From NCBI RefSeq assembly GCF_000612585.1, contig NZ_JFCA01000009.1, positions 62,001-126,000 of the forward strand: a DNA stretch of 64,000 nucleotides, in the 5' to 3' direction. Position numbers and translations under genes: made by a program. Shown here one piece after another: positions 27,102 to 38,789 of the stretch. Numbering within the stretch: the first letter of the stretch is position 1; each line of letters starts with the position of its first letter. The notes below the pieces were generated by a model that saw only the letters and a list, made by a program, of their open reading frames with translations, ran no database searches and was not told the DNA's origin. The DNA comes from Pseudomonas sp. CHM02. Lineage in GTDB: Bacteria > Pseudomonadota > Gammaproteobacteria > Pseudomonadales > Pseudomonadaceae.

Positions 27102-29198
27102 TCACGCACGGCTTTTGTCAGGCGCTACCGCGTCTTCGGCGCGCTGGATGTCTGCCATGAACCCCTCCGCTGGCAACGGGTGGCCGAGCAGGTAACCCTG
27201 CAGGGAATTGCACCCCAATCGCGTCAGGAAGTTCTGCTGCACGTCGGTCTCCACGCCTTCGGCGACAATACGCAGCCCCAGCGCCTGGCCGAGGGCGACA
27301 ATGGCCGAGACGATCGCCGCGTCGTCGCTGTCATGCTCCAGGTCGCGCACAAAGCCGCGGTCGATCTTCAGTTCGTTGGCGGGCAGGCGCTTGAGGTACA
27401 TCAGGCTGGAATAGCCAGTGCCAAAATCGTCGATGGACAAATCCACGCCCATGTCCGACAGCTGCTGCAACACCGTCATGCTTGCGTCGGCATCACTCAT
27501 GGCAGTGGTTTCGGTGATTTCCAGGGTCAGGCTGTTGGCCGGCAACTGGTGGCGTGCCAGGGCGACGGCCACGCTCTTGACCAGGCCGGCGTGGCAGAAC
27601 TGCAACGCCGACAGGTTCACGGCAATACGCCAGTCTTCGTAGCCCTGGGCGTACCACAGGCTCATTTGACGGCAGGCTTCATTGAGCACCCATTCGCCGA
27701 TGGGAATGATCAGCCCGGTCTTTTCCGCCAGTTCGATAAAGTTGACCGGCAACAACAGCCCCTGCTGTGGATGCTCCCAGCGCAACAGCGCCTCGGCGCC
27801 GACCGGAATACCACTGACCGCGTCGAACTTGGGCTGGTAATACAACCGGAACTGCTCGTGTTCGAGGGCATTGCGCAGGTCCTGCAACAATTGCAACTGC
27901 TTGCGCGCATTGGTGTTCATCGACACATCGAAGAAGCTGTAGCCGTTCTTGCCCATGCCTTTGGCGTGGTACATCGCGGCGTCGGCATTCATCAGCAGTT
28001 CCTGGGGGTTGTGGCCATTACCCGGGAACATGGCGATACCGACGCTGGCGGAGATCTTCAACTCATGTTCGGCCACCTGGAAGGCACGGTTGATCAGCAC
28101 GACCTGGCGCTCGGCGAGGCCAAGGGCGTCATCCGGCTGGGTCAGTTGCACCAGCAATACAAACTCATCGCCGCCGATGCGCGCCAGGGTGTCGTGGCTG
28201 CGCAAATCTTCGCGCAGGCGCAGGCCGACTTCGCGCAATAACTGGTCACCCATGTGGTGACCAAATGCATCGTTGACAGGCTTGAAGCCGTCCAGGTCGA
28301 TAAACATCAACGCGAAGCAGCCACCCTGCTCTTTCACTGCCTGCATGGCTTGCTGGATACGGTCGGCGAGCAACGTGCGATTGGGCAGCCCGGTGAGCAT
28401 GTCGTGCAGCGCGAGGTGGGTCAGCTCCTGGTTGGCTTGGGTCAGGGAGTCGGCCAACACCGCCGTGCGGGCTTCCAGGCGCGCATCGAGCAGCGAGGTC
28501 AGCAAGGCAATGGCCAGCACCGCCAGGGTGGTCACCAGCACCAGGTTATCCAGGCCCTTGCCGCTCAAGCCGGTGAGTGCCGCACCGCAAAAACTGTCAT
28601 CGGCAAAACGGGCCGCCGCCATGCCGGTGTAATGCATGCCGACGATGGCAATCCCCATCACCACCGCCGCGCCACCTCGCGCCAGGCGCACGTAAGGCGT
28701 GTTGCGTCGCAGGTTGAACGCGATCCACAGCGCCGCGCCGGACGCCACCACCGCGATCAACAACGAGGCGCCAAACAGGGTCGGGTCATAATCGATGCCC
28801 GGCGTCATGCGCATCGCCGCCATGCCGGTGTAATGCATGCTGGCGATGCCCGCGCCCATGATCAGCGCACCAAACACCAACTGCCACGCGGGCAGGCGCG
28901 GCTGACTCACCAGCCACAACGCAAAGCCACTGGACAGCACTGCGATCAACAGCGACAGCGCCGTGATCCCCAGGTCGAAGCCCAGGGCAAACGGCAAACG
29001 CAGCGCCAGCATGCCGATGAAGTGCATCGACCACACTCCCACCCCCATCGCCATGGCGCCGCCGGCTATCCATAAATAGACAGCGCGCCCCTTGGCGGTG
29101 GCGATGCGTCCGGACAGGTCCAGGGCGGTGTAGGACGCAAGGATCGCGACGAACAGCGAGATCACGACCAGTGAGGGGGAATAACTACCGATAAGCAT
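27102..29198 (-). CDS. MHYT-GGDEF-EAL membrane protein (c-di-GMP turnover)
   Basis: A 698-residue inner-membrane protein. The N-terminal MHYT sensor has seven hydrophobic helices with three repeats of the motif (SMHFIGM, SMHYTGM, GMHYTGM), proposed to bind copper and sense a diatomic gas. A GGDEF domain with intact GGDEF (LARIGGDEFVLL) and an EAL domain with EALLRWEHP, DDFGTGYSSL and EGVET follow, so both c-di-GMP synthesis and hydrolysis are possible. The layout matches MucR of P. aeruginosa, which links c-di-GMP to alginate. I start at MLIGSYSPSL (29198), after GAGAAG. The MucR assignment is likely but not certain. Confidence 0.88.
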   Translation of the reverse strand: MLIGSYSPSLVVISLFVAILASYTALDLSGRIATAKGRAVYLWIAGGAMAMGVGVWSMHFIGMLALRLPFALGFDLGITALSLLIAVLSSGFALWLVSQPRLPAWQLVFGALIMGAGIASMHYTGMAAMRMTPGIDYDPTLFGASLLIAVVASGAALWIAFNLRRNTPYVRLARGGAAVVMGIAIVGMHYTGMAAARFADDSFCGAALTGLSGKGLDNLVLVTTLAVLAIALLTSLLDARLEARTAVLADSLTQANQELTHLALHDMLTGLPNRTLLADRIQQAMQAVKEQGGCFALMFIDLDGFKPVNDAFGHHMGDQLLREVGLRLREDLRSHDTLARIGGDEFVLLVQLTQPDDALGLAERQVVLINRAFQVAEHELKISASVGIAMFPGNGHNPQELLMNADAAMYHAKGMGKNGYSFFDVSMNTNARKQLQLLQDLRNALEHEQFRLYYQPKFDAVSGIPVGAEALLRWEHPQQGLLLPVNFIELAEKTGLIIPIGEWVLNEACRQMSLWYAQGYEDWRIAVNLSALQFCHAGLVKSVAVALARHQLPANSLTLEITETTAMSDADASMTVLQQLSDMGVDLSIDDFGTGYSSLMYLKRLPANELKIDRGFVRDLEHDSDDAAIVSAIVALGQALGLRIVAEGVETDVQQNFLTRLGCNSLQGYLLGHPLPAEGFMADIQRAEDAVAPDKSRA

Positions 29199-29378
29199 GG
29201 GACTTCTCGTGCGCAGCGGGCCCGAGAGGCCCGTGCCAAGTGGCAAAGCGGGCGATTGTAGCGAGAATAATTCTTGAGCAGTTGATTAATTATCAGAGGG
29301 CCATCACTGGCATTTTGACGCCAATCTACTGGCTCAAAAACGTCGTGGAGGGCGCGGCTGTTACGGCGTTTCTGTCGG

Positions 29379-29456
29379 CGCTGGCTTGTCGGCGATACAG
29401 GCGCTTCGGTACCTGCGAACGACCGAATTGACGCCATCGCCGGCAAGCCGGCTCCA
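29379..29456. repeat. degenerate REPIN
   Basis: GCTGGCTTGTCGGCGATA on the left faces GCCATCGCCGGCAAGCCGGCTCCA on the right. The left arm is mutated. It lies in the 276-bp gap between the MHYT gene (minus strand, start) and the opmB-like gene (3' end). I see no other feature in that gap. Confidence 0.7.
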
Positions 29457-29474
29457 GGTGGCCGGCCTTGGGCA

Positions 29475-31055
29475 TCAGTCCTTTTCGGCGATCGGGGTCT
29501 GCCCGTCCCAGCCACCACCCAGTGCGGCGATCAGCTGTACGCTCGCCACCAGGCGTGTCTGCAGCAACGTCAACACCGTGCGCTCGTTGCTCAGGGCAGT
29601 GGCTTGCACGGTGACCACGTCAAGGTAGGCAATCAGGCCGGCCTTGTACTGGTTCTGGGTCAGGCGCAGCGACTCACGCGCCGCCTCCAGCGCTTCGTTG
29701 CTGACCACCGCCTCGTCCTCCAGCACCTTGAGCTGCACCATGTAGTTTTCCACTTCGCGGAATCCATCCAGCACGGTCTGGCGGTACTTGGCGACGGTCT
29801 CGTCGTAGGAGGCCACGGTACGGTCGACTTCCGACGAGCGCTGGCCACCATCGAACAGGGTCATGGCCAGCTTCGGCCCCACCGACCAGAAGCGGTTCGG
29901 CAGGCTGATCCAGTCGGCATAGGTGCTGCTGGAATACCCCCCGGCCAGGCTCAGGCTCAGGTCCGGGTAGTAGGCGGCCTTGGCCACGCCGATGTTGGCG
30001 TTGGCGGCGATCACCGAGCGTTCGGCGGAGGCGATGTCCGGGCGGCGCTCCAGCAGTTGCGAAGGCAGGCTCACCGGAATCTGCGGCAACGCCGGGATGT
30101 CCTTGCTCACCGCCAGGTTGAAGTTGGCCGGCGCCTCGCCGATCAACACCGCAATCGCGTTTTCCAGTTGGGCGCGCTGCCAGATCAGGTCGATCAGGCT
30201 GGCCTGGGTGGTCTTCAGCTGGGTTTGCGCCTGGGCCACCGCGTCCTTGCCGGAGACACCGGCACGGTATTGGTTTTCGGTCATTTGCAGGGAGCGCTGG
30301 TAGGTTTCCAGCGTGGCTTGCAGCAAGCGTGTCTGTTCATCCATGACGCGCAATTGCAGGTAGCTTTGCACCAACTCCGACTGCTGGCTCAGGCGCATTG
30401 CCGCCAGGTCCGCCGAGCTGGCTTCGGCGCTGGCCTCGTTGGCTTCCAGGCCACGGCGCAATTTGCCCCAGATATCCGCCTCCCAGCTCACGCCCAACTG
30501 CGCATTGAGGGTGTCGCGGATGCCGCTGCTGGAACTGCTGAGGCTGGCGTTGCTGCTGCCGGTGCCCTGGCTGGCGCGGGTTTTCCCGGCGCTGAGGTCA
30601 ACGGTGGGGTAAAACGCCCCGCGGGAACTGCGTACGAGGGCCTGGGCCTGGCGAAAACGCGCTTCGGCCTGGGCCACGGTCTGGTTGGAGCTGTTGAGGC
30701 GCGTCACCAGGTCGTTGAGTTGACGGTCGCCGTACAATTCCCACCAGGCGCCACGGGCAAGAGAGTCGCTTGGCGTGGCCTGACGCCAGCCCTGGGCCTC
30801 CTTGAATTGCGCCGGTTCGATGACCTCTGGCCGGTGGTAGTCGGGGCCAACGGCGCAGGCGCTGAGCAACAACGCCAACCCCACTGTAGGCGCGAGCTTG
30901 CTCGCGAAGGTCGTCAACGATAACGCGCCCAGCCGGGCGGTACGCGGTGCCTGGGCGTTTTTCGCCGGCAAGCCGGGTGCTACAGAGCAAAGCGCGTTGT
31001 TGAGGTCCGCCATGGCGACCGGATGCGGTTCGTTGGCGTTGATTGAATCGGTCAT
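29475..31055 (-). CDS. opmB: RND efflux outer-membrane lipoprotein (OpmB/OprM type)
   Basis: A 526-residue TolC-like channel subunit of the NodT/OprM family. The lipobox LLSAC places the lipidated Cys at residue 67, and CAVGPDYHRPEV directly after it is the family hallmark; two repeats of the long-helix region follow (TVAQAEARFRQAQALV, SLRLTQNQYKAGL). The leader of 66 residues is unusually long because a 102-bp REPIN (30884-30985) is inserted in frame, encoding about residues 24-58. The ATG overlaps the muxC stop by 4 bp (ATGA), supporting the start. Without the insert a signal of normal length would remain. A TTG at 30917 (MTTFASKLAP start) would give a standard 20-residue lipoprotein signal but has no ribosome site. 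Confidence 0.9.
   Translation of the reverse strand: MTDSINANEPHPVAMADLNNALCSVAPGLPAKNAQAPRTARLGALSLTTFASKLAPTVGLALLLSACAVGPDYHRPEVIEPAQFKEAQGWRQATPSDSLARGAWWELYGDRQLNDLVTRLNSSNQTVAQAEARFRQAQALVRSSRGAFYPTVDLSAGKTRASQGTGSSNASLSSSSSGIRDTLNAQLGVSWEADIWGKLRRGLEANEASAEASSADLAAMRLSQQSELVQSYLQLRVMDEQTRLLQATLETYQRSLQMTENQYRAGVSGKDAVAQAQTQLKTTQASLIDLIWQRAQLENAIAVLIGEAPANFNLAVSKDIPALPQIPVSLPSQLLERRPDIASAERSVIAANANIGVAKAAYYPDLSLSLAGGYSSSTYADWISLPNRFWSVGPKLAMTLFDGGQRSSEVDRTVASYDETVAKYRQTVLDGFREVENYMVQLKVLEDEAVVSNEALEAARESLRLTQNQYKAGLIAYLDVVTVQATALSNERTVLTLLQTRLVASVQLIAALGGGWDGQTPIAEKD
30884..30985. repeat. REPIN inside the opmB-like coding sequence
   Basis: The element starts CTGTAGGCGCGAGCTTGCTC and ends AGCCGGGTGCTACAG, with terminal CTGTAG/CTACAG. 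Its CGCGAAGGTCGTCAACGAT block recurs at 60175-60193 (one base different) in an intergenic REP. Its length, 102 bp, is a multiple of three, and it carries no stop in the opmB frame. Confidence 0.88.
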
Positions 31056-34000
31056 AGCGCAGTGTCCAGGGCAGCATCGGTCCGCACGCCGCGCCAGGCG
31101 TTGAAGCGATGGCGCGCGCGGTCGAGATAAAGGTAAACCACCGGGGTGGTGTAAAGGGTCAGGATCTGGCTGAACACCAGGCCGCCGATAATGGTCAGGC
31201 CCAGGGGGCGACGCATTTCCGCCCCATCGCCCGCGCCAAGCAGCAAGGGCAACGCGCCGAGGATGGCCGCCAGGGTGGTCATCAGGATCGGCCGCAAACG
31301 CAGCAGGCAGGCACTGCGAATCGACTCCAACGGGCTCATGCGGTCGTTGCGTTCCAGCTGCAAGGCCAGGTCGATCATCAGGATCGCGTTCTTCTTCACC
31401 ACCCCGATCAACAGGAACAGGCCCAGCAAGGAGATCAGGCTGAATTCGCCCCCCGTCAGGTAGATCGCGAGCATGGCGCCGACCCCCGCCGACGGCAGGG
31501 TCGAGAGGATCGTCAGCGGGTGAATGTAGCTTTCGTACAAGATGCCGAGCACCAGGTACACCGCCACCAGCGCGCCGAGGATCATGAACGGCTGGCCCTT
31601 CTGCGTGGCTGCGAAGGCGTCGGCCGTGCCGGCCATCTTGGCGATCACGTCCTCCGGCAAACCAACCTTGGCAATCGCCCGCTCGATAGCGGCCGTGCCC
31701 TGCTCCACCGTGACACCGGGCGACATGTCGAAGGCGATGTTTTCCGAAGCGAACTGACCTTCGTGGCTGACGCGATCATCGGCCAGGCTGTTCTCGTAAT
31801 GAGCGATGGTCGACAACGGCACCCGTGCGCCATCGGCGGTGATTACCTGCATCTGGTTGAGGGTGATCGGATCCTGGGCGTATTTGGGGTTGACCTCCAT
31901 CACCACCTGGTACTGGTTGAGGCTGTCGTAGATGGTAGAAATCTGTCGCTGGCTGTAGGCGTTGTTGAGCACCGCCGTGACCATGTCCATGTCGATGCCC
32001 AGGCGCTTGGCCTGGTCTCGGTCGACCACCAGCGTCACCTGCGCCGCGCCCCGGCCTTCACGGGCGTCGATGGCGGTGAGTTCCGGCAGCTCACGCAACG
32101 CAGCCACCACCTTCGGATACCACAGGCGCAATGCCGCCAGGTCGCCGCTTTGCAGGATGTAGGAATACTGCGCACTGGTCTGGTCGCGGCTGCCGCCGAA
32201 TTGCAGATCCTGGTCGGCCATCAGGAACAGTCGCCCGCCGGGCACCAGCGGTACGTCCTTGCGCAGGCGCTCGATCACTGCCTGGGCGGAAATCTTGCGC
32301 TCGGCAATCGGTTTGAGGCGCACCAGCATCACCGCGTTGTTGGTGCCGTTGTTGCCGCCGATGAAGCCGGCCACGCTGAGCACCGCCGGGTCCTTGAGCA
32401 CCGCCTTGCGGAAGGTCTCCATCTTCGGCTGCATCACGCTGAACGACAGGCCGTCGTCGCCGCGCACAAAACCGATCAACTGGCCGGTGTCCTGCTGCGG
32501 CATGAAGGTTTTCGGCACCACCACATACAGCGCCACGTTCATGCCGATGGTCAGCAACAGGCTGAGCAGGGTCAGGCGGCGATGGCGCAACACCCAGTCC
32601 AGGCTGGTGGCGTAGCCGGCGACCATGCGGTCGTTGATCTTCTGGCTCCAGCGCTGCAAACCGGTCATCCGGGTTTTGACATGGGGCTTGAGCCAGCGCG
32701 CGCAGAGCATCGGCGTCAGGGTGAGCGAGACAATCAGCGACACAATGATCGCGGCCGACAAGGTGATGGAAAACTCGCGGAACAGGTTGGTGACAATCCC
32801 GCCCATGAACAGGATGGACAGGAACACCGCCACCAGCGAGACGTTCATCGACAGCAAGGTAAAGCCGACCTCCTGGGCGCCCAGGTACGCGGCCTTCATC
32901 GGCGGCACACCGTCGTCGATGTGCCGGGAAATGTTCTCCAGCACCACGATGGCATCGTCCACCACCAGGCCGGTGGCGAGGATCAGCGCCATCAGCGAAA
33001 AATTGTTCAACGAGAAACCGTACAGGTACATCACCGCGAAAGTGCCCACCAGCGACACCGGCACCGCCAGGGTCGGGATCAGCGAGGCGCGGAAGTTGCC
33101 CAGGAACAGGTACACCACCAGGATCACCAGCCCCACGGCGATCAGCAGGGTCATTTCGGCTTCGTGCAAGGTGGCGGTGATCACCGGCGAGCGGTCCATG
33201 GCCAGGCTCAGCTTGACGCTGGACGGCAGCACCGCCTGCAACGCCGGCAATTGCGCCTTGATCTGCCGGACGGTCTCGATGATGTTGGCGCCGGACTGGC
33301 GGTTGATCACCAGCAAGACCGCTGAATCATTGTTGAAGAAGCCACTGTTGTAGCGGTCTTCCACACCGTCGCTGATCCGGGCGACATCACCCAGTCGCAA
33401 GGCTGCGCCATTCTGGTAGCGAATCAGCAGCGGCTCGTAGTCCTTGGCTTTCTCCAACTGGTCGTTGGCCTGGATCTGCCAGTTGCGCTGGCTGTCTTCC
33501 AGGGAGCCCTTGGGCCGGCGCTGGTTGGCGTTGGCGATGGTGTTGCGCACATCGTCGAGGGCCACGCCGTACTGGTCGAGGGCCTTGGGCTCCAGCTCGA
33601 TGCGCACCGCTGGCAGGGAGCTGCCGCCAATCTGCACTTCGCCCACACCGGGCACTTGCGAGAGGCTTTGCGAAAGGATGGTCGAGGCCAGGTCGTACAA
33701 CTGGCCCTTTTGCAGCACGTCCGAGGTCAGCGACAGCACCATGATCGGCGCCTGGGACGGGTTGATCTTCTTGTAGGTGGGCATGCTGCGCATGCCGCTG
33801 GGCAGCAGGTTGCGCGAGGCGTTGATCGCGGCCTGCACTTCCCGCGCCGCGCCGTTGATATCGCGGTCGGAATCGAATGCGAGGATCACCCGGGTGGAAC
33901 CCTGGCTCGACGAACTGCTCATGGTGGTAATGCCGGCAATCGCGCCGAACGAGCGCTCCAGCGGCGTGGCGACGGTAGACGCCATCACCTCGGGGCTGGC

Positions 34001-34159
34001 GCCGGGCAAGCTGGCCGACACCACGATCACCGGGAAATCGATCTGCGGCAGCGGCGACACCGGCAGCAGGTTGAAGCTGACACCGCCCAGCAACAGGATC
34101 GCCAGGCTCAGCAGCATGGTCGCGACCGGCCGGCGAATGAAAGGTCCGGACAGGTTCAT
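31052..34159 (-). CDS. muxC: RND multidrug efflux permease, MuxC/MdtC type
   Basis: A 1035-residue inner-membrane proton-driven transporter with the RND plan of 12 helices and two large periplasmic loops. N-terminal [17 protein letters not shown] and [10 protein letters not shown], the VLEN motif with [14 protein letters not shown] in TM4 (proton-relay Asp pair), and the C-terminal [15 protein letters not shown] are typical. It pairs with a second RND protein upstream, as in MdtBC/MuxBC where both permeases form one heteromeric pump. Both neighbours overlap by 4 bp. MuxABC-OpmB exports antibiotics such as novobiocin and aztreonam in P. aeruginosa; the substrates here are unknown. Confidence 0.94.
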   Translation of the reverse strand: MNLSGPFIRRPVATMLLSLAILLLGGVSFNLLPVSPLPQIDFPVIVVSASLPGASPEVMASTVATPLERSFGAIAGITTMSSSSSQGSTRVILAFDSDRDINGAAREVQAAINASRNLLPSGMRSMPTYKKINPSQAPIMVLSLTSDVLQKGQLYDLASTILSQSLSQVPGVGEVQIGGSSLPAVRIELEPKALDQYGVALDDVRNTIANANQRRPKGSLEDSQRNWQIQANDQLEKAKDYEPLLIRYQNGAALRLGDVARISDGVEDRYNSGFFNNDSAVLLVINRQSGANIIETVRQIKAQLPALQAVLPSSVKLSLAMDRSPVITATLHEAEMTLLIAVGLVILVVYLFLGNFRASLIPTLAVPVSLVGTFAVMYLYGFSLNNFSLMALILATGLVVDDAIVVLENISRHIDDGVPPMKAAYLGAQEVGFTLLSMNVSLVAVFLSILFMGGIVTNLFREFSITLSAAIIVSLIVSLTLTPMLCARWLKPHVKTRMTGLQRWSQKINDRMVAGYATSLDWVLRHRRLTLLSLLLTIGMNVALYVVVPKTFMPQQDTGQLIGFVRGDDGLSFSVMQPKMETFRKAVLKDPAVLSVAGFIGGNNGTNNAVMLVRLKPIAERKISAQAVIERLRKDVPLVPGGRLFLMADQDLQFGGSRDQTSAQYSYILQSGDLAALRLWYPKVVAALRELPELTAIDAREGRGAAQVTLVVDRDQAKRLGIDMDMVTAVLNNAYSQRQISTIYDSLNQYQVVMEVNPKYAQDPITLNQMQVITADGARVPLSTIAHYENSLADDRVSHEGQFASENIAFDMSPGVTVEQGTAAIERAIAKVGLPEDVIAKMAGTADAFAATQKGQPFMILGALVAVYLVLGILYESYIHPLTILSTLPSAGVGAMLAIYLTGGEFSLISLLGLFLLIGVVKKNAILMIDLALQLERNDRMSPLESIRSACLLRLRPILMTTLAAILGALPLLLGAGDGAEMRRPLGLTIIGGLVFSQILTLYTTPVVYLYLDRARHRFNAWRGVRTDAALDTAL

Positions 34160-37100
34160 GACTCAACCGGCTCCAGGCTTTGCGGCTCTTTGCGCCAGCG
34201 GCGGCCAAGGCGATCGAAGTACAGGTAGATCACCGGCGTGGTGAACAGCGTCAACACCTGGCTCACCAGCAGACCGCCGACCATCACCAGGCCCAGCGGT
34301 TGGCGCAACTCCGCGCCGGAACCGGTGGCCAGCATCAACGGCACCGCGCCGAACAGCGCCGCCAGGGTGGTCATCAGGATCGGCCGGAACCGCAACAGCG
34401 CCGCCTGGTAGATGGCGGTCTGCGGGTCCAGGCCCTGGTTGCGCTCGGCGTCGAGGGCGAAGTCGATCATCATGATCGCATTCTTCTTGACGATACCGAT
34501 CAGCAGAATGATGCCGATGATCGCGATCATGCCCAGGTCATTGCCACTGAGCAGCAAGGCCAGCAAGGCCCCCACCGCGGCCGACGGCAAGGTCGAGAGA
34601 ATGGTGATCGGGTGGATATAGCTCTCGTAGAGCACGCCGAGCACGATATACATGGTGACCACCGCCGCCAGGATCAGCAGCAAGGTGCTCGAGAGCGACG
34701 CTTCGAACGCCTGGGCCGCGCCCTGGAACTGGGTCTGCACGCCCACCGGCATGCCGATGTCTTTCTGCGCCTGGTTGATCAGTTCCACGCCTTTGCCCAG
34801 CGCAACGCCGGGGGCCAGGTTGAACGACATCATCACCGCCGGGAACTGGCCGATGTGCGCAATCGCCAACTGGGCCTGGCGCTGTTCCACATGGGCCAGG
34901 CTGGACAAGCGCACCTGGCCGCCATCGGTGGTCTTCACATGGATCTGGTTCAGCGCTTCCGGCCCCAGGGTTTCGCCGGACTGGGCCTGCAACACCACGC
35001 GGTACTGGCTGGCCTGGGTGTAGATGGTGGAAATCTGCCGCTGGCCGAAGGCGTCGTACAGCGCGTCGGTAATGGTCGATACGCTCACGCCCAGGCGCGA
35101 GGCGGCATCGCGGTCGATCACCAGGTACACCTGCAGGCCCTTGTCCTGCAGGTCGCTGGCGACGTCGGTGAGTTCGGGCAACTGGCCCAGCGCGTGGACC
35201 AGCTTGTCGCTCCACAGCGCCAGCAGCTCTGCATCCGGCGACGACATGCTGAACTGGTACTGGGTGCGGCTGACGCGGTCTTCGATGGTCAGGTCCTGCA
35301 CCGGCTGCATGAACAGGCGAATGCCCACCAGCTTGTCGATTTCCGGCTGCAGGCGGGTGATCACCTGGGCAGCGCTCAAGTCGCGCTGGCCGTGAGCCTT
35401 GAGGTTGATCAGCAGGCGCCCGCTGTTGAGGGTGGCATTATCGCCGTCCACACCAATATAGGACGACAGGCTTTCCACGGCGGGGTCGGCCAGGATGATC
35501 TTGGCCAGGTCCTGCTGGCGCTGGCTCATGGCGGCAAAGGAAATCGACTGCGGCGCTTCCGAAATGCCCTGGATCACGCCAGTGTCCTGCACCGGGAAGA
35601 AGCCCTTGGGCACCACCAGGTACAGAAATACGGTCAACCCCAAGGTGGCGATGGCCACCAGCAACGTCAGCGGCTGGTGCCTGAGCACCCACTGCAACAT
35701 GCTCCCGTAACGCGCGATCAACCAATCGATCCAGGCGCCGCTGGCCTTGTAGAAGCGGCCCTGCTCTTCCTCCTTGGGCTCACGCTTGAGCAAGCGCGCG
35801 CACATCATCGGCGTGAGGGTCAGGGACACCACCAGGGAAATCAGGATCGCCACCGCCAGGGTGATGGCGAATTCGCGGAACAGGCGCCCGACCACGTCGG
35901 CCATGAACAACAGCGGGATCAGTACGGCGATCAGCGACAGGGTCAGGGAAATCAGGGTGAAGCCGATCTGCTTGGCGCCCTTGAGCGCGGCGGCCAGCGG
36001 CGTTTCGCCTTCCTCGATATAACGGGAGATGTTCTCCAGCATCACGATGGCATCGTCCACCACAAACCCGGTGGCAATGGTCAGCGCCATGAGCGTCAGG
36101 TTGTTGATGGAGAAACCGGCCAGGTACATCACGCCAAAGGTACCCACCAGCGACAGCGGCACGGCGATGGACGGAATAATCGTGGCGCTGACCCGGCGCA
36201 GGAACAGGAAGGTCACCATCACCACCAGGGCAATGGCGATCAGCAACTCGTGCTGCACGTCTTTTACCGAGGCGCGGATGGTCTGGGTGCGGTCGGTCAG
36301 CACCGTCACGTCGAGGCCGGCCGGCAGGTTGTCGGTAATGCTCGGCAGCAGCGCCTTGATGCGGTCTACCACTTCGATCACGTTGGCGCCCGGCTGACGC
36401 TGGATGTTCAGCAGCACAGCCTGGTTTTCATTGGCCCAGGCGGCAAGGCGTTCGTTTTCTGCACCGTCGACGATCTGTGCCACGTCCTTGAGGCGCAGCG
36501 GCGCGCCATTATTGTAGGCCAGGATCAGCTCGGCGTATTGCTGGGGCGAGACCAACTGGTCGTTGGCATCGAGCATCGACACCCGCGTGGGGCCGTCGAA
36601 GTTGCCCTTGGGCTGGTTGACGTTGGACGCGGCGATCAGGGTGCGTACGTCCGACAGGTTCAGGCCGTTGGCCGCCAGGGCCTCGGGGTTGACCTTGATG
36701 CGCACGGCCTGACGCTGGCCGCCCGCGATGCTGACCATGCCAACGCCACTGATCTGCGCGATTTTCTGCGCCATGCGCGTGTCGACCAGGTCATTGAGCT
36801 TGGGCAGCAGCATGGTCTTGGAGGTGATTGCCAGGGTCAGCACCGGGGTGTCCGCCGGGTTGACCTTGTTGTACACCGGCGGCGCCGGCAGGTCCTTGGG
36901 CAACAGGTTGGTGGCGGCGTTGATCGCGGCCTGCACCTGTTGCTCGGCGACATCCATATTGATGTCGAGGTTGAATCGCAGGGTCAGCACCGACGCACCG
37001 CCGGAGCTGGTGGACGCCATCTGCGTGAGGCCGGGCATTTGCCCGAACTGGCGCTCCAGCGGCGCAGTGACCGCACTGGTCATCACGTCCGGGCTGGCGC

Positions 37101-37257
37101 CAGGGTACAGCGTCATCACCCGAATGGTCGGGTAGTCCACCTGGGGCAAAGCCGACACCGGCAACAAGCGGTAGGCGATGATGCCGGCCAGGACTATGGC
37201 CAGCATGCTCAGCGTGGTGGCGACCGGGCGAAGGATAAACAGCCGCGACAGGTTCAT
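34156..37257 (-). CDS. muxB: RND multidrug efflux permease, MuxB/MdtB type
   Basis: A 1033-residue RND transporter, paralogous to the downstream muxC product. [25 protein letters not shown] and [10 protein letters not shown] at the N-terminus, [21 protein letters not shown] in TM4 and [15 protein letters not shown] in TM10-11 show the family. By order (adaptor, first permease, second permease, outer-membrane factor) it is the MuxB/MdtB partner. It overlaps the adaptor gene upstream and muxC downstream by 4 bp each, so all four proteins are probably made in fixed ratio. Long open frames on the opposite strand here are codon-bias shadows. Confidence 0.94.
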   Translation of the reverse strand: MNLSRLFILRPVATTLSMLAIVLAGIIAYRLLPVSALPQVDYPTIRVMTLYPGASPDVMTSAVTAPLERQFGQMPGLTQMASTSSGGASVLTLRFNLDINMDVAEQQVQAAINAATNLLPKDLPAPPVYNKVNPADTPVLTLAITSKTMLLPKLNDLVDTRMAQKIAQISGVGMVSIAGGQRQAVRIKVNPEALAANGLNLSDVRTLIAASNVNQPKGNFDGPTRVSMLDANDQLVSPQQYAELILAYNNGAPLRLKDVAQIVDGAENERLAAWANENQAVLLNIQRQPGANVIEVVDRIKALLPSITDNLPAGLDVTVLTDRTQTIRASVKDVQHELLIAIALVVMVTFLFLRRVSATIIPSIAVPLSLVGTFGVMYLAGFSINNLTLMALTIATGFVVDDAIVMLENISRYIEEGETPLAAALKGAKQIGFTLISLTLSLIAVLIPLLFMADVVGRLFREFAITLAVAILISLVVSLTLTPMMCARLLKREPKEEEQGRFYKASGAWIDWLIARYGSMLQWVLRHQPLTLLVAIATLGLTVFLYLVVPKGFFPVQDTGVIQGISEAPQSISFAAMSQRQQDLAKIILADPAVESLSSYIGVDGDNATLNSGRLLINLKAHGQRDLSAAQVITRLQPEIDKLVGIRLFMQPVQDLTIEDRVSRTQYQFSMSSPDAELLALWSDKLVHALGQLPELTDVASDLQDKGLQVYLVIDRDAASRLGVSVSTITDALYDAFGQRQISTIYTQASQYRVVLQAQSGETLGPEALNQIHVKTTDGGQVRLSSLAHVEQRQAQLAIAHIGQFPAVMMSFNLAPGVALGKGVELINQAQKDIGMPVGVQTQFQGAAQAFEASLSSTLLLILAAVVTMYIVLGVLYESYIHPITILSTLPSAAVGALLALLLSGNDLGMIAIIGIILLIGIVKKNAIMMIDFALDAERNQGLDPQTAIYQAALLRFRPILMTTLAALFGAVPLMLATGSGAELRQPLGLVMVGGLLVSQVLTLFTTPVIYLYFDRLGRRWRKEPQSLEPVES

Positions 37258-38558
37258 GAACCGACCTTTTGCGCCTTGCCGGCGGTGGTGCCGGTCTCCC
37301 CTTTAGCCGCAGGCTTGCCTTGCAGGTGTTCGGTCGGGGTGGTCGGCACTTCGCTGCTGTCGTTGACTACTTCGATCTCGCTGCCGTCCTTGAGGCGGTC
37401 GGTGCCTTCGAGCACCACGCGATCACCGGCCTTCAGGCCCTCTTTGATCACGGTGTTGTCGCCATCGGTATCACCGACCACCAGATGCTGCACCTTGACC
37501 TTCTTGTCGCCATCAAGCACGTAGACGAAGGTGCCGGCGTTGCCGAACTGGATCGCCGCCGACGGCGCCAGCACTACGTTGTGCAGGGTGTCGGCCAGCA
37601 GGTGCACATTGACGAACTGGTTGGGGAACAGCGCCTGGTCCTTGTTATCGAAACGCGCCTTGAATTTCAGGGTGCCAGTAGTGACGTCGATCTGGTTGTC
37701 CAGGCTCTGCAATACGCCAGTGGCCTGTTGCTTCACGTCGCCACGGTCCCAGGCTTCCACAGGCAGCTTGTTGCCGGCGTGGTAGCGGGCGAGCACGGTT
37801 TCCAGGGTGTTCTCCGGCAGCGTGAAGGCCACGCTGATCGGCTGGGTCTGGGTGATCACGGCGAGGAACGTGGTGTCGTTGGCTGCCACCAGGTTGCCCA
37901 CGTCCACCTGGCGCAGGCCGACACGACCACTGATCGGCGCACGGATCTTGGTGAATTCGAGGTTGAGCTTGGCATCATCCACCGCGCCCTGATTGGTCTT
38001 GACCGTGCCCTGGTACTGCAAAACCAGCGCTTCGGCGGTGTCCAGGGTCTGCTTGGCGATACTGTCCTGGGCGTACAGGTCGCGATAACGCTGGACGTCG
38101 ACCTGGGCGTTTTTCAGCTGGGCCTGGTTCTGCATCAGCGTGCCCTGGGCCTGGAGCAAGGCGTTCTGGTAGCTGCGCGGGTCGATCTCGGCGAGCAGGT
38201 CGCCGGCCTTGACCATCTGGCCTTCTTCAAAGGCGATCTTCACCAGCTCGCCGCCCACCCGGCTGCGCACATTGATGGTGTTGAGCGCGGTGACCGTCCC
38301 CAGCGCCTTGTAGTACACCGGGAATTCCCCCAGTACCGCCGGGGCCACGCGCACCGGTACCGGGCCGGTGGAACCACCGAAGCCTGGACGCATCATCCCC
38401 GACTTGCCGGCATGCCCGGCGGGCTTCTGCTCGGTGCCTTCCTTGTGGCTGCCGGGCCAGAATTTCCAGCACAGGCCGGCGATAACCAGCAGCACAAGCA
38501 GGCCGAACAGCCAGCGGCGGGACTTACGGGGAGAGGATTGCATGGATTGATCAACCAT
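37254..38558 (-). CDS. muxA: RND efflux periplasmic adaptor, MuxA/MdtA type
   Basis: A 434-residue membrane-fusion protein. One N-terminal membrane anchor ([19 protein letters not shown], after a basic PRKSRR) is followed by lipoyl halves around [20 protein letters not shown] and [21 protein letters not shown], with an alpha-helical hairpin between them, and a beta-barrel domain with [15 protein letters not shown]. The C-terminal tail is low-complexity (Gly, Thr, Lys). It is the first gene of the mux operon and overlaps muxB by 4 bp. No local regulator gene is visible. A second Met at 38543 is possible as start; neither has a good Shine-Dalgarno. Confidence 0.93.
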   Translation of the reverse strand: MVDQSMQSSPRKSRRWLFGLLVLLVIAGLCWKFWPGSHKEGTEQKPAGHAGKSGMMRPGFGGSTGPVPVRVAPAVLGEFPVYYKALGTVTALNTINVRSRVGGELVKIAFEEGQMVKAGDLLAEIDPRSYQNALLQAQGTLMQNQAQLKNAQVDVQRYRDLYAQDSIAKQTLDTAEALVLQYQGTVKTNQGAVDDAKLNLEFTKIRAPISGRVGLRQVDVGNLVAANDTTFLAVITQTQPISVAFTLPENTLETVLARYHAGNKLPVEAWDRGDVKQQATGVLQSLDNQIDVTTGTLKFKARFDNKDQALFPNQFVNVHLLADTLHNVVLAPSAAIQFGNAGTFVYVLDGDKKVKVQHLVVGDTDGDNTVIKEGLKAGDRVVLEGTDRLKDGSEIEVVNDSSEVPTTPTEHLQGKPAAKGETGTTAGKAQKVGS

Positions 38559-38705
38559 TGGGCGCGAGAGCTTCTTCTTTGGGAGGCTGAAAGATAAGCA
38601 CTGGGGCGCATTAAGAAAAGCGCCTTTACCGGCTATTTACCTTGGGCTTACAACTTTTAACTTCTGATCTTAGTCTGCCCGCTATTTCGCTAAGCAGTTG
38701 AGGCA

Positions 38706-38737
38706 CAAATAAAAACGGCCTGGACTAGGCCAGGCCG
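38706..38737 (-). terminator. rho-independent terminator of tpx
   Basis: Read on the minus strand, CGGCCTGG-CCTAGT-CCAGGCCG is followed by TTTTTATTTG. The stem is a perfect 8 bp and the T-run is present. It lies about 50 bp after the tpx stop. Confidence 0.85.
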
Positions 38738-38789
38738 CAATCATGCATCACGCGTGTTACTGCCAAACGACAGTAATGCGCCGAAACAG

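Noticed and set aside
29282..29296. TTGATTAATTATCAG, resembling an ANR/FNR box before the MHYT gene
   Set aside because: The TGAT and ATCA halves are 5 bp apart, not 4, so it does not fit the consensus.
31109..33325. Long open frame opposite muxC
   Set aside because: Same reason: a high-GC shadow of a real gene, with no recognisable domain.
34180..37524. Very long open frame on the strand opposite muxB and muxA
   Set aside because: It mirrors the codon bias of two clear RND genes, has His/Gln/Gly-rich low-complexity sequence and no domain or ribosome site.
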